Below are positions 47,782 to 57,017 of a stretch of 64,000 bases of DNA, one piece after another. Position 1 is the first letter of the stretch. Every line of letters begins with the position of its first letter. The stretch comes from Marixanthomonas sp. SCSIO 43207 (GTDB taxonomy: Bacteria; Bacteroidota; Bacteroidia; Flavobacteriales; Flavobacteriaceae): contig NZ_CP063203.1 in assembly GCF_019904255.1 (NCBI RefSeq), positions 620,001-684,000 of the forward strand, read 5' to 3'. The translations under genes were made by a program, and so were the position numbers. The notes under the pieces were generated by a model. It had not been told where the DNA came from. It made no database searches and saw only the letters and a list, made by a program, of their open reading frames with translations.

Positions 47782-48513
47782 TTATTTATTTTTTAAAATG
47801 TGTTTTTTTAAAGTGTTGTAGTACGGCATAGACTCTTCCAAAAGAGGTTTTAACGCTTTTGGTAGCTCCTCTTCAGGTTTTTGAGACTGAATTTTTTTCT
47901 GAAATCCTTCAGAATTATGCACGTTTGCATACCAATGTTGCGCCCAAACTCCATCTTCAGGAATACCGCCTTTCTGCCAGGTAGGCATTTTTTCAGAAAA
48001 AGGAATGTTTACATTTTTACAAAGTTGTTTTAAATACCGTTTTGGATTAACAAGTAGTTCATCACTGTCAATCACAATAGGAGTTTTATTGTTTTCTTTC
48101 AGAAAAATAAAAAGTTCTGAAGCTTTTTTAAGGCCAATGTCTGCCAGTTTTGGATTGTCAATGATTTTTGAAAACGAACGAATAATCTTCTCGGGGCGTC
48201 GTATTAAAATAATATTTTCCCAATCTAAAATATAATTTGGTTTTTCTGAAAGGTAATGATGAGCCATTCCCTTTACAAATACATTTTTTAACCCTGAAAG
48301 AGAACGTATGCTTTCTACCACTACTTCTTCTTTTAAATCCATCGTTTGAAGAATTTCGGCTGTGGAAGGGTGGTTAATTTCGGTAGTGGTGTTTTTTAAA
48401 TAAAACCCATAAAAGGGTTCGTCAAGAACGTTAAAATCATCGCGTTGCGCAAAGGAGTACATAAGCGCTGTTGAAATGTTTCTTGGACCGGATATAAGAT
48501 TAATTACTTTCAT
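47782..48513 (-). CDS. Sulfotransferase-like protein
   Basis: 243 residues. An N-terminal P-loop-like motif SGPRNISTALMYSF holds the phosphate-binding turn of PAPS-dependent sulfotransferases, and a middle RPEKIIRSFSK segment corresponds to the 3'-phosphate-binding region. It may move sulfate or bind a related nucleotide. It lies directly upstream of the aminotransferase gene with a 1-base gap. Confidence 0.8.
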   Translation of the reverse strand: MKVINLISGPRNISTALMYSFAQRDDFNVLDEPFYGFYLKNTTTEINHPSTAEILQTMDLKEEVVVESIRSLSGLKNVFVKGMAHHYLSEKPNYILDWENIILIRRPEKIIRSFSKIIDNPKLADIGLKKASELFIFLKENNKTPIVIDSDELLVNPKRYLKQLCKNVNIPFSEKMPTWQKGGIPEDGVWAQHWYANVHNSEGFQKKIQSQKPEEELPKALKPLLEESMPYYNTLKKHILKNK

Positions 48514-48540
48514 TGGATTAAAAATACATCAGAAAAAAGA

Positions 48541-48569
48541 AAAAGCCTTCAAAAATTTGAAGGCTTTTT
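48541..48569. terminator. Terminator after glmS
   Basis: AAAAGCCTTCAAA pairs with TTTGAAGGCTTTT around a 2-base centre. It ends the minus-strand glmS operon, 26 bases past its stop. Confidence 0.9.
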
Positions 48570-48594
48570 ATAACAGTGCTCTATAAACAGTTAC

Positions 48595-50442
48595 TTACTC
48601 AACTGTAACTGATTTTGCTAAATTTCTAGGCTGATCAACATTTTTACCCAACATTACAGCTATGTGATAAGACAATAATTGCAATGGAATAGTAGTGACT
48701 AACGGTGATAACGTCTCTGGTGTTTTTGGCACTTCCATAATATAATCTGCCATTTCTTTAACAGTAGTGTCACCTTCTGTTACTACAGCAATAATTTTTC
48801 CGGCTCTAGACTTAATCTCTTGTATATTGCTTACTACCTTTTCATAATGGTTACTGTTTACTGCAATTACCACAACCGGCATTTGCTCATCGATTAAAGC
48901 AATTGGTCCGTGTTTCATTTCGGCGGCAGGATACCCTTCTGCGTGTATGTATGAAATTTCTTTTAGCTTTAAGGCTCCTTCCAATGCTACCGGGAAATTA
49001 TATCCTCTTCCTAGGTATAAGAAATTTGCTGCATCTTTAAATACTTTTGAAATTTCTTTAATCTTATCATCTCCTTTTAAGGCTTCCTCTACTTTACCCG
49101 GAATCATATCTAGCTCTCTTAAATGAAGCATGTAATCACTCTGTGATAAGGTTCCTTTAGATTTTGCTAAGCGAAGCGCAATCATTATTAAAACAGTAAT
49201 TTGAGTAGTAAATGCTTTTGTAGAAGCAACACCTATTTCAGGGCCTGCGTGTGTATATGTACCACTATGCGTTTCTCTAGAAATAGTTGAGCCAACTACA
49301 TTACAAACTCCATATACAAATGCGCCTTTTTCTTTTGCAAGTTTAATAGCTGCCAATGTATCTGCTGTTTCACCACTTTGCGAAATAGCAATAACAACAT
49401 CTTTTTCTGTGATTATAGGATTACGGTATCTAAATTCTGAAGCATATTCTACCTCAACAGGTATTCTAGCTAAGTCTTCAAAAACATATTCTGCTACCAA
49501 TCCTGCATGCCAAGATGTACCGCACGCAACTATAATAATACGATCTGCATTGGTAAATCGCTTAATATGGTCTTCTAGCCCTCCTAAACGCACGATACCT
49601 TCATTGGCCAGCAAACGTCCTCTATAAGTATCTTTAATAACAGATGGTTGCTCGTAGATTTCTTTGAGCATAAAGTGATCATAACCACCTTTTTCAATTT
49701 GCTCAAGGTTAAGTTGAAGTTCTTGAACATACGGAGCAACTACTTTATCATCCTTAATTTTACGTACTTTAACATCACGTCCTCGACGAATGATAGCCAT
49801 TTCTTGATCTTCAAGATAAATTGCATTATTGGTAAATTCTATAAACGGCGATGCATCACTTGCTACAAAAAACTCATCGTCACCTATACCAATGGCTAAA
49901 GGACTTCCAAGTTTTGCTACAACAATTTCGTCAGGTTTATTTTTATCAAACAGTGCAATTGCATATGCACCAACAACTTGATTTAAGGCTATTTGAACAG
50001 CTTTACCAAGTTTTACATTTTCTTGTTTTTTTACTTCTTCTATTAGGTTAACCAACACTTCAGTATCGGTATCTGAAGTAAATGTATACCCGCGATTGAT
50101 TAATTCTTTTTTAATGGAAGCATAGTTTTCAATTATTCCATTATGAATTATAACCAAATCTCCACTATTTGAATAATGTGGGTGTGAATTTACATCATTA
50201 GGAACTCCGTGAGTAGCCCATCGTGTATGACCTATACCTAGACTTCCTTTTAACGTAATATTTTTTTCTGCTTTGGCTTCAAGATCTGCTACTTTACCTT
50301 GTGTTTTACACAATTGTATAGTAGAACCGTCAAATAGTGCTATACCGGCACTATCATAACCGCGATATTCTAGTCTTTTTAATCCGTTTAAAACAATTGG
50401 GTAAGCTTCTTTTTTACCAATATATCCTACAATTCCGCACAT
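48595..50442 (-). CDS. glmS: Glutamine-fructose-6-phosphate aminotransferase
   Basis: 615 residues. The N-terminal glutaminase domain begins MCGIVGYIG with catalytic Cys2, followed by two SIS domains (about 290-430 and 460-600) and the C-terminal AKSVTVE typical of the enzyme. It makes glucosamine 6-phosphate for cell-wall and lipid A synthesis. It is the third gene of a unit with GT5-like and DUF4270 genes, 4 bases after DUF4270. Confidence 0.97.
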   Translation of the reverse strand: MCGIVGYIGKKEAYPIVLNGLKRLEYRGYDSAGIALFDGSTIQLCKTQGKVADLEAKAEKNITLKGSLGIGHTRWATHGVPNDVNSHPHYSNSGDLVIIHNGIIENYASIKKELINRGYTFTSDTDTEVLVNLIEEVKKQENVKLGKAVQIALNQVVGAYAIALFDKNKPDEIVVAKLGSPLAIGIGDDEFFVASDASPFIEFTNNAIYLEDQEMAIIRRGRDVKVRKIKDDKVVAPYVQELQLNLEQIEKGGYDHFMLKEIYEQPSVIKDTYRGRLLANEGIVRLGGLEDHIKRFTNADRIIIVACGTSWHAGLVAEYVFEDLARIPVEVEYASEFRYRNPIITEKDVVIAISQSGETADTLAAIKLAKEKGAFVYGVCNVVGSTISRETHSGTYTHAGPEIGVASTKAFTTQITVLIMIALRLAKSKGTLSQSDYMLHLRELDMIPGKVEEALKGDDKIKEISKVFKDAANFLYLGRGYNFPVALEGALKLKEISYIHAEGYPAAEMKHGPIALIDEQMPVVVIAVNSNHYEKVVSNIQEIKSRAGKIIAVVTEGDTTVKEMADYIMEVPKTPETLSPLVTTIPLQLLSYHIAVMLGKNVDQPRNLAKSVTVE

Positions 50443-50446
50443 ATCA

Positions 50447-52042
50447 TTACTCGGGTTTAGTATAAAAAAGTTGAAGTTTTAATCTTCTATTCTCACTTGG
50501 AGAGTTGCTGCCGTGTAAGACAGTTCCTTTAGGGGTTAGCACGCTGGTTCCTGGTACTCTTTTAAGACCGGGAGCTTGGGTGTTTTTAAGATCTTTAAAG
50601 TTTGGCCTTACTACGTTATCTGTAACCATTAACCCAAGAGGTACGTTTGTGGAGTCTCTGTTAATTAAATCACTTACATACGTAGTTAATTTAATTTTAT
50701 AAAAGTTTCCTTGACCGTTTGCATCTCTCTCTAATCTTCCTAAATGATTGGTTCTATGAGTTAGTGGTTCTTCTGTATTTGCAGGATCTGTTAAATAATC
50801 AATAAGAACTCTACCATTTGTAGCATCAAAAATAATAATACGTTCTGGTTCATTTTCTATTGCTCCTGTTCTACTTTTATTTACGTAAAAAACCAAGTTG
50901 GCTTCATTGATAAGCGGTTTTTCATCACGCAAAATATCAAGTTCGTCAGGCACTCCATTAGGACCAGGTTCTAGGTTTGCGTTAAGGTTATCTTCATTAC
51001 CAAATAATTGCACTACAGCCGCAATACCGTCACCGCCTTTTATATATAGGTTTTCATCACCGTTATCAACATTTGGATTTTCTACTGCAGATAGTATATT
51101 TTGAGGTAATTCATCTTGAAGTAAACTCACATTAATGCCATCAAAGTTAAGCTCTAGTGTAGCTTCATCACGACCATCCTCTTCATCATTTTCATCATAA
51201 AAAGAGTAATACATGGTAATTTTTGCTTCGGAAGGATCAAAAAGAAAAAAGTTTCCTGTATCTGTCGCCGAAGCAACTTTAAAATAGATCCCTCTAAAAT
51301 AATCTTTGAAATTATTATTACTTAAAAGCTCATTTGAACCTTCCATATCAACAATTTTTTGCTGAAAAAACTCGATAGGTAATTTTGCTCGTAATCCAGG
51401 CGAAAGCACTTCATTTACAATATCACCATCTGCTGCGGTTTCTGTGGTGGGAAGCACAAATCCCTCATCACTTGGAGCAAAATTTTCAACTTCAAATATT
51501 AAATCACCTATCAAACTAGGATTGTTATCTAGGGTCGTTTCTAAATCTGAATAGTAGTTTTGAGTTTCTTGAAAACCTGTTTCAGGATCTAAATCTCTTA
51601 AAAAGTAATTTGACTCATATAGTGAAATATTAATAGGATCTTCTCCATAAACAGAATCTAAAGTATAATTAAGTGTATCTTCTCCTATTGTTTCACTTTC
51701 ACTAAAAAAAGGAATATATAATACAACACTATCTACACTTACACTGTCACCAAATTTTGGATCGGTTTGACCAAGTGTTACTTGAGAAAGTAAATTGGCA
51801 GTAGTTTTTCCATAAACAGGATCGTTTTTAATCCCTAATTGGTATGCAGACAAGCCATTTGTTTGTATTGGTAACAGTTTACGACTATAAGCAATCACAG
51901 TGTTGGTTTGATCTGGCTCTATAAAGGTGTTATCACCCACAATTTCAGACCCTATAATATCAATATCCTCTTCGCAAGATGCCAAGGCAACGATTATAAA
52001 CAATACCGTTGCGAGTTTTGGCAACAAATTCTTAATCTTCAT
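50447..52042 (-). CDS. DUF4270-family lipoprotein
   Basis: 531 residues. The lipoprotein signal ends ALASC with Cys23 and is followed by the acidic EEDIDI, consistent with surface export. The body is beta-rich with many Asp/Asn turns. DUF4270 is a Bacteroidota envelope family with unknown function. It lies between the GT5-like gene (31 bases) and glmS (4 bases), an arrangement common in this phylum. Confidence 0.85.
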   Translation of the reverse strand: MKIKNLLPKLATVLFIIVALASCEEDIDIIGSEIVGDNTFIEPDQTNTVIAYSRKLLPIQTNGLSAYQLGIKNDPVYGKTTANLLSQVTLGQTDPKFGDSVSVDSVVLYIPFFSESETIGEDTLNYTLDSVYGEDPINISLYESNYFLRDLDPETGFQETQNYYSDLETTLDNNPSLIGDLIFEVENFAPSDEGFVLPTTETAADGDIVNEVLSPGLRAKLPIEFFQQKIVDMEGSNELLSNNNFKDYFRGIYFKVASATDTGNFFLFDPSEAKITMYYSFYDENDEEDGRDEATLELNFDGINVSLLQDELPQNILSAVENPNVDNGDENLYIKGGDGIAAVVQLFGNEDNLNANLEPGPNGVPDELDILRDEKPLINEANLVFYVNKSRTGAIENEPERIIIFDATNGRVLIDYLTDPANTEEPLTHRTNHLGRLERDANGQGNFYKIKLTTYVSDLINRDSTNVPLGLMVTDNVVRPNFKDLKNTQAPGLKRVPGTSVLTPKGTVLHGSNSPSENRRLKLQLFYTKPE

Positions 52043-52073
52043 ATGAAATTTAAATTGTGTAAGGGTTTGTTTT

Positions 52074-52880
52074 CTACAATACTTTCGTTTCGTAAAAGTC
52101 TAAATATGCTTCTGAAAACTCTTCTTTTTTGTGAAATTTTAACACTGGTTTGTCCAAGTTGTTAAGGTAGTTTTCTAATCCTTCCGGTATATCATCTGAA
52201 CCTATTATGGCTGCATCTGAATTTTTTACAGCAACCTTCATCATATTTACATAATTTGGGTTATCAAGTTCTGCAACTGTTTCTTCTTCTATACCGTCAA
52301 ACAATATTTTTTCTTTTACATTATTGTTTAACGTACCATCAAAGGCTTGATTGTATACGGAGGTAACTATTTTACTATTTTCAAATAAAGGCTCTGTGCC
52401 ATAGTAGTTGCGAAGGTATAATGGCAAAAATGATGCTAACCAACCGTGTACGTGAATTATATCTGGTGACCAGTTTAATTTTTTTACAGTTTCAATCACT
52501 CCTTTTGCAAAAAAGATAGCGCGCTCATCATTATCTGGAAAGAAAGTTCCATCTTCATCTGCATAGGTTGCTTTACGCTTAAAATAATCATCATTGTCAA
52601 TAAAATACACCTGCATACGTTCTTTTGGTATAGATGCAACTTTAATAATTAACGGCATATCAAGATCGTTAATTACTAAGTTCATTCCGCTTAAACGTAT
52701 TACCTCGTGTAGTTGATGGCGTCTCTCATTAATATTACCGTAACGCGGCATAAATATTCGTATTTGACCACCATTGTCATTGACCATTTTGGGAGCTTCA
52801 AACGACATGGAAGAAATCTCGGTCTCCGGTAGATAAGGTATTACTTCAGAAGACACATACAAGACTCTTTTATCTTTCAT
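52074..52880 (-). CDS. GT5-only glycogen-synthase-like protein
   Basis: 268 residues, about half of a GlgA enzyme. It matches only the N-terminal GT5 domain (opening VLYVSSEVIPYL), with the HVHGWLASFLPLYLRN segment near residue 145. The ADP-glucose-binding KTGGL motif is replaced by ETEISSM and the C-terminal GT1 domain is absent, so it is unlikely to be a working glycogen synthase. It heads an operon with DUF4270 and glmS, suggesting an envelope role. Promoter element at 52919-52926. Confidence 0.75.
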   Translation of the reverse strand: MKDKRVLYVSSEVIPYLPETEISSMSFEAPKMVNDNGGQIRIFMPRYGNINERRHQLHEVIRLSGMNLVINDLDMPLIIKVASIPKERMQVYFIDNDDYFKRKATYADEDGTFFPDNDERAIFFAKGVIETVKKLNWSPDIIHVHGWLASFLPLYLRNYYGTEPLFENSKIVTSVYNQAFDGTLNNNVKEKILFDGIEEETVAELDNPNYVNMMKVAVKNSDAAIIGSDDIPEGLENYLNNLDKPVLKFHKKEEFSEAYLDFYETKVL

Positions 52881-52918
52881 AAATATATTACTTTAGTAGC
52901 TTACTTGTTTTGAAAGTG

Positions 52919-52965
52919 CAAAATTACGAAAATTTATGTAGATTGCTCATAATCTATTAATTTTG
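52919..52965. promoter_or_regulatory. Divergent promoters of the GT5-like operon and panC
   Basis: Minus-strand TAATTTTG (52926-52919) reads into the GT5-like gene with a leader of about 35 bases. Plus-strand TAATTTTG (52958-52965) reads into panC with a leader of about 17 bases. Both are exact matches to TAnnTTTG. Confidence 0.55.
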
Positions 52966-52985
52966 CCGCCACTCAATTTTTATTC

Positions 52986-53831
52986 ATGAGCGTATATACT
53001 AATAAAGAATCGCTTTTAGCTTTTCTGAAACCTTGGCGGAAATCTAAAAAAATTGGTTTTGTTCCTACTATGGGAGCTTTACACGAAGGGCATTTAACTC
53101 TGGTTAAAAAAGCTCTCAAAGAAAACGATTGTGTGGTTGTGAGTATTTTTGTCAATCCTACGCAATTCAACAATCCAGAGGATTTAGAAAAATACCCTCG
53201 TGACCTTGACACAGATGAAGCCCTGTTAAACTCAATAGATAATAATATTGTTATTTACGCTCCAAACGCTCAAGAAGTATACGGTGATGATGTAGAAGCT
53301 ACAGATTATAGTTTTGGCGGTTTAGAGTTTGAAATGGAAGGCAAACACCGTGAAGGGCATTTTAATGGTGTAGGCACGATACTAAATATTCTTTTCAGGA
53401 GTATTAAACCAGATAACGCTTATTTTGGACAAAAGGATTTTCAGCAATTACAAATAGTAAAAAAGCTAGTCAAAATTGAAGACCTTCCCATTACCATTGT
53501 AGGTGTTCCTATTGTTAGAGAAAAAAGTGGTCTCGCTCTCAGCTCTCGCAACAAACGCCTTACCGAAGAAGAAAAAAAAGAAGCAACGCTTTTATATAAA
53601 ACCCTTTCTGAAGTTAAAGAAAAGTTTGCCTCACATACCATTTCAGAATTAAATGATTATGTGAAAGAAATTTTCAAAAATAACGACCAATTACTGCTAG
53701 AGTATTTTGAAATAGCTAACGAAAACACCTTGAAAACAGCTACAAAAAAATCTGAAAAAGAAAAATATAGAGCCTTTATAGCTGTTTTTATTGGTAAAAT
53801 AAGATTAATAGATAATATGGCTCTAAATTAA
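52986..53831 (+). CDS. panC: Pantothenate synthetase
   Basis: 281 residues. ATP-binding motif PTMGALHEGH near residue 25, FVNPTQF, the GVGTIL segment, and the KMSKS-like loop LSSRN near residue 185. It joins pantoate and beta-alanine with ATP. It is followed 12 bases later by panD, which supplies beta-alanine, so two steps of CoA precursor synthesis are coupled. Confidence 0.96.
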   Translation: MSVYTNKESLLAFLKPWRKSKKIGFVPTMGALHEGHLTLVKKALKENDCVVVSIFVNPTQFNNPEDLEKYPRDLDTDEALLNSIDNNIVIYAPNAQEVYGDDVEATDYSFGGLEFEMEGKHREGHFNGVGTILNILFRSIKPDNAYFGQKDFQQLQIVKKLVKIEDLPITIVGVPIVREKSGLALSSRNKRLTEEEKKEATLLYKTLSEVKEKFASHTISELNDYVKEIFKNNDQLLLEYFEIANENTLKTATKKSEKEKYRAFIAVFIGKIRLIDNMALN

Positions 53832-53843
53832 TACCTTTGCACT

Positions 53844-54194
53844 ATGCAAATACATGTAGTAAAATCTAAAATTCACAGAGTTAAAGTTACCGGTGCAGAC
53901 CTCAACTATATAGGCAGCATTACTATTGATGAAGATTTAATGGATGCCGCAAATATTATTGAAGGTGAAAAAGTACAAATTGTAAACAATAATAATGGCG
54001 AGCGATTAGAGACCTATGCCATTCCAGGACCCCGTAATAGTGGCGAAATCACACTCAATGGAGCTGCAGCCAGAAAAGTTGCCCCAGGTGACATATTGAT
54101 ACTTATCACATATGCTATGATGAGTATTGAAGAAGCCAAAAAATTTAAACCGGCTCTTGTTTTTCCAAATGAAGAAAACAACCTTTTAAAATAA
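53844..54194 (+). CDS. panD: Aspartate 1-decarboxylase (pyruvoyl-dependent)
   Basis: 116 residues, the usual size. It self-cleaves at Gly24-Ser25 in the IGSITID motif, producing the pyruvoyl group. It forms beta-alanine from aspartate. The catalytic YAI and NGAAARK segments are present. Confidence 0.97.
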   Translation: MQIHVVKSKIHRVKVTGADLNYIGSITIDEDLMDAANIIEGEKVQIVNNNNGERLETYAIPGPRNSGEITLNGAAARKVAPGDILILITYAMMSIEEAKKFKPALVFPNEENNLLK

Positions 54195-54195
54195 G

Positions 54196-55161
54196 TTGAA
54201 AAAATCTTTCACAAAATTTTTAAAAATTGCCCTGCCATTGGCCTTGGGCATTTTTTTGGTGTATTACTCATACTCAAAATTTACACCAGAACAACTGGAT
54301 GAAATTACATTTTACTTTAAAAAAGCAGACTATACATTTGTTGCATTATCTGTAATTCTCACCCTTATAAGCCATATTTTAAGAGCAACTCGATGGAATT
54401 TATTACTAGCTCCCATAGGCTTTAAGCCAAGAGTACTTAACAACTTTATGGCAATATCGGTAGCTTATTTAATGAATATGTTTATCCCAAAAAGTGGTGA
54501 AATATCAAGAGGTATCGTTCTCGATAAATATGAAGATGTTCCATTTGACAAAGGATTCGGTACCATAATATCAGAGCGAGTTGTAGACCTTGTGTTTTTA
54601 ATGGCGTTTACTGCTCTGGCACTTTTCCTTCAGTTTGATGAACTATATGCCTTTTTGACTGAAACCATAAAACCTTCAAAACTCTTTATGGCATTTGGCG
54701 CTTTAGCCATCTTGGGATTGCTCTTTTTCGTTTTTCTGAAATATTCAAAATCAACTCTTCAAAAAAAATTAAAACAATTTTTGCTTGGGCTTAAAGATGG
54801 TGTATTCAGTATTTTTAAAATGAAGCAAAAAACATCATTTGTGATTCAGACGTTTTTAATCTGGGGATTGTATTTCTTTTCATTTTACACGGCTATGTTT
54901 GCCTTACCTGAAACAAGTTCAATTCCTTTTGGTACTGTTGTTATTGCATTTGTAGTTGGTAGTTTTTCATTTGCTTTTACCAATAGCGGTTTTGGCACCT
55001 ATCCCTTTTTTGTGGCAGCAATTCTAGCGGTTTTCGGAATTGCCGAAACTGCAGGCACCGCTTTTGGCTGGATTGTATGGACCTCAAACATTTGTTCAAT
55101 TGTATTTTTTGGCGGGCTTTCCTTTTTATTCTTACCTATCTATAACAAGGTAAAGGCATAA
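54196..55161 (+). CDS. Lysylphosphatidylglycerol-synthase TM-family (YbhN-like) membrane protein
   Basis: 321 residues with seven to eight hydrophobic helices and the family patterns SHILRATRW near residue 55 and PKSGEISRG near 97. The start is TTG, one base after the panD stop, and no nearby ATG gives the N-terminal helix. These proteins are predicted lipid flippases or transporters; no specific substrate can be read. Confidence 0.85.
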   Translation: MKKSFTKFLKIALPLALGIFLVYYSYSKFTPEQLDEITFYFKKADYTFVALSVILTLISHILRATRWNLLLAPIGFKPRVLNNFMAISVAYLMNMFIPKSGEISRGIVLDKYEDVPFDKGFGTIISERVVDLVFLMAFTALALFLQFDELYAFLTETIKPSKLFMAFGALAILGLLFFVFLKYSKSTLQKKLKQFLLGLKDGVFSIFKMKQKTSFVIQTFLIWGLYFFSFYTAMFALPETSSIPFGTVVIAFVVGSFSFAFTNSGFGTYPFFVAAILAVFGIAETAGTAFGWIVWTSNICSIVFFGGLSFLFLPIYNKVKA

Positions 55162-55224
55162 GTTTTCTTTTCAACAAAAAGTTTTAAATTTTAGTATCTT
55201 TCCAGTTCTAAAACTTGACCTTTT

Positions 55225-56373
55225 ATGAAAAAAACAGCGATACTTCTCTTTTGCTTTTTAGTTTCTCTTTCCGCTTCAGCTCAAATTTTATATGAAGAAT
55301 TTAATTCAGAAAAACTTCAAGAAACTCGAAAATTAAAAATACAATTGCCTAGAAATTATGACTCCAATACTGAAAAAGTTTACCCTATTGTAGTTGTACT
55401 TGACGCAGATTACTTGTTTGAGCCCGTGGCCGGAAACGTAGACTACCTTAGCTATTGGGAAGATATGCCAGAAAGCATTGTCGTTGGTATTATGCAAGGT
55501 GAAAAACGTTATGATGATTGTAATTATGATGACACTAATTTTTTTCCGGCAGATAAAGGAGCAGCATTTTTTGAGTTTATTGGTCTAGAATTGCTTCCGT
55601 TTATAGATAACAATTATCGAACAGCAAAATTTACCATTGCAGTAGGGCACGACTTTACAGCAAACTTTATCAATTACTACCTATTTAAAGACCCACCGCT
55701 ATTTAATGGGTATATAAGTTTAAGTCCAGACCTAGCGCCTTTACTCGATGAACGTATACCACAACGTATTCCAGAAATAGAGTCTGAAATTTTTTACTAT
55801 TTAGCCACCGGCACCGATGATATTCAATCTTTAATGGAAGTAACCAAACTTTTAAATGCTCCGTTGCAAAACATTGATTCAGAAAACTTTGAGTATTATT
55901 ATGATAATTTTGATGGAGCTACACATTATTCATTGGTAAGTAGAGGCATACCCAATGCTCTTGAAAAAATATTTTCTGTATATCGCCCTATAAGTAAAAA
56001 AGAATATAGCGATGTTCTTTTAAAAATGGAATCACCAGTAGATGAATATTTAAAAGAAAAGTATAACACTATTGAAAACCTTTTTGCACTCACAAACCCA
56101 ATACGAATAAACGATTTTATAGCAACTGCCACTGCTGCTGAAAAGTTAAAACAATGGGAATCTCTTCGTGAAATAGGAACTATGGCAAAAAAACAATATC
56201 CAGACATGAATATGGGCGATTATTTTTTAGGTCGCTATTATGAAGAAATTGGAGAGCCCAAAAAAGCAATGCGAACGTTTCAAGGTGCTTTTGATAAAGA
56301 AGAAACAGATTTTATAACCGTTGATATGTTATTGGATAGAGCAGATAAAATAAAAGCAGACTTTGGTTATTAG
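55225..56373 (+). CDS. Esterase-D-like protein with Asp in place of the catalytic Ser
   Basis: 382 residues. A signal peptide (about 1-20) precedes an alpha/beta-hydrolase domain of the esterase D family (RKLKIQLPRNYD, YPIVVVLDADYLFEP). The nucleophile elbow reads GHDFTAN with Asp143, where active relatives have GHSxGG. A possible catalytic His lies in ATHYSLV near residue 233. The C-terminal ~90 residues are TPR-like helices. It is either inactive and a binding protein, or uses Asp as a nucleophile. Confidence 0.8.
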   Translation: MKKTAILLFCFLVSLSASAQILYEEFNSEKLQETRKLKIQLPRNYDSNTEKVYPIVVVLDADYLFEPVAGNVDYLSYWEDMPESIVVGIMQGEKRYDDCNYDDTNFFPADKGAAFFEFIGLELLPFIDNNYRTAKFTIAVGHDFTANFINYYLFKDPPLFNGYISLSPDLAPLLDERIPQRIPEIESEIFYYLATGTDDIQSLMEVTKLLNAPLQNIDSENFEYYYDNFDGATHYSLVSRGIPNALEKIFSVYRPISKKEYSDVLLKMESPVDEYLKEKYNTIENLFALTNPIRINDFIATATAAEKLKQWESLREIGTMAKKQYPDMNMGDYFLGRYYEEIGEPKKAMRTFQGAFDKEETDFITVDMLLDRADKIKADFGY

Positions 56374-57017
56374 ATTTTACTAATTAAAACCCTATTAAGC
56401 AACGCCCAGTTGGTTAAGGTGTTTGTTCCTTTTTCAAGCAGAAGTTTGTCTATAATATTACTACGGTGTTTTTCTACGGTACGCGTAGAGACAAAAAGCT
56501 CTTCGGCTATTTCAACTGTGTTTTTTTGTGAGGCAATTAATTTTAAGATAGTAACTTCAGAAGGTGTTAATGTTTTTAATTTTGTCATTTCTTCTGAAGC
56601 TGAATCTAAAGATGCCGTATCAAACGAGTTACTGAAATACTCTCTTCCGCTTAAAACGGTTTCCATACAACTATCTATTTCAACAAAAGAGTCTTCTTTT
56701 AATAGATAGCCATCAATCTGTAATGCCTTTGCTTGCACTACATACTCTGGTTCTCTATGAAATGAAAGGATTACAAATTTGGTCTCGCTATTTTTTTCTT
56801 TGGCAGTTTTTATTACTTCAAGACCGGTCATTAAAGGCATGTCAATGTCTAGTAAAGCAATATCTGGCTGTAGTTTAAGAATTAAATCTAGAGCTTTGGC
56901 TCCATTATTTGCTTGACCTATCACATTGTACCCATTTCTAGTAAGTTCTTCATTAAGGCCACTAAGTAACATAGGGTGATCATCTGCAATTACTATGGTA
57001 AAGTCTTTATCTATCAT
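56370..57017 (-). CDS. NarL/FixJ-family response regulator (second)
   Basis: 215 residues. Receiver domain with ADDHP and phospho-acceptor Asp57 in ALLDIDMP, and a C-terminal LuxR-type helix-turn-helix (EELFVSTRTVEKHRSNI). It shares a base with its kinase gene, so they are coupled. It is a paralogue of the regulator at 7305, and its 3' end overlaps the esterase-like gene on the other strand by 4 bases. Confidence 0.92.
   Translation of the reverse strand: MIDKDFTIVIADDHPMLLSGLNEELTRNGYNVIGQANNGAKALDLILKLQPDIALLDIDMPLMTGLEVIKTAKEKNSETKFVILSFHREPEYVVQAKALQIDGYLLKEDSFVEIDSCMETVLSGREYFSNSFDTASLDSASEEMTKLKTLTPSEVTILKLIASQKNTVEIAEELFVSTRTVEKHRSNIIDKLLLEKGTNTLTNWALLNRVLISKI

Noticed and set aside
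52074-52880. Glycogen synthase (glgA) as a full enzyme
   Set aside because: Only the GT5 half is present and the KTGGL motif is missing.
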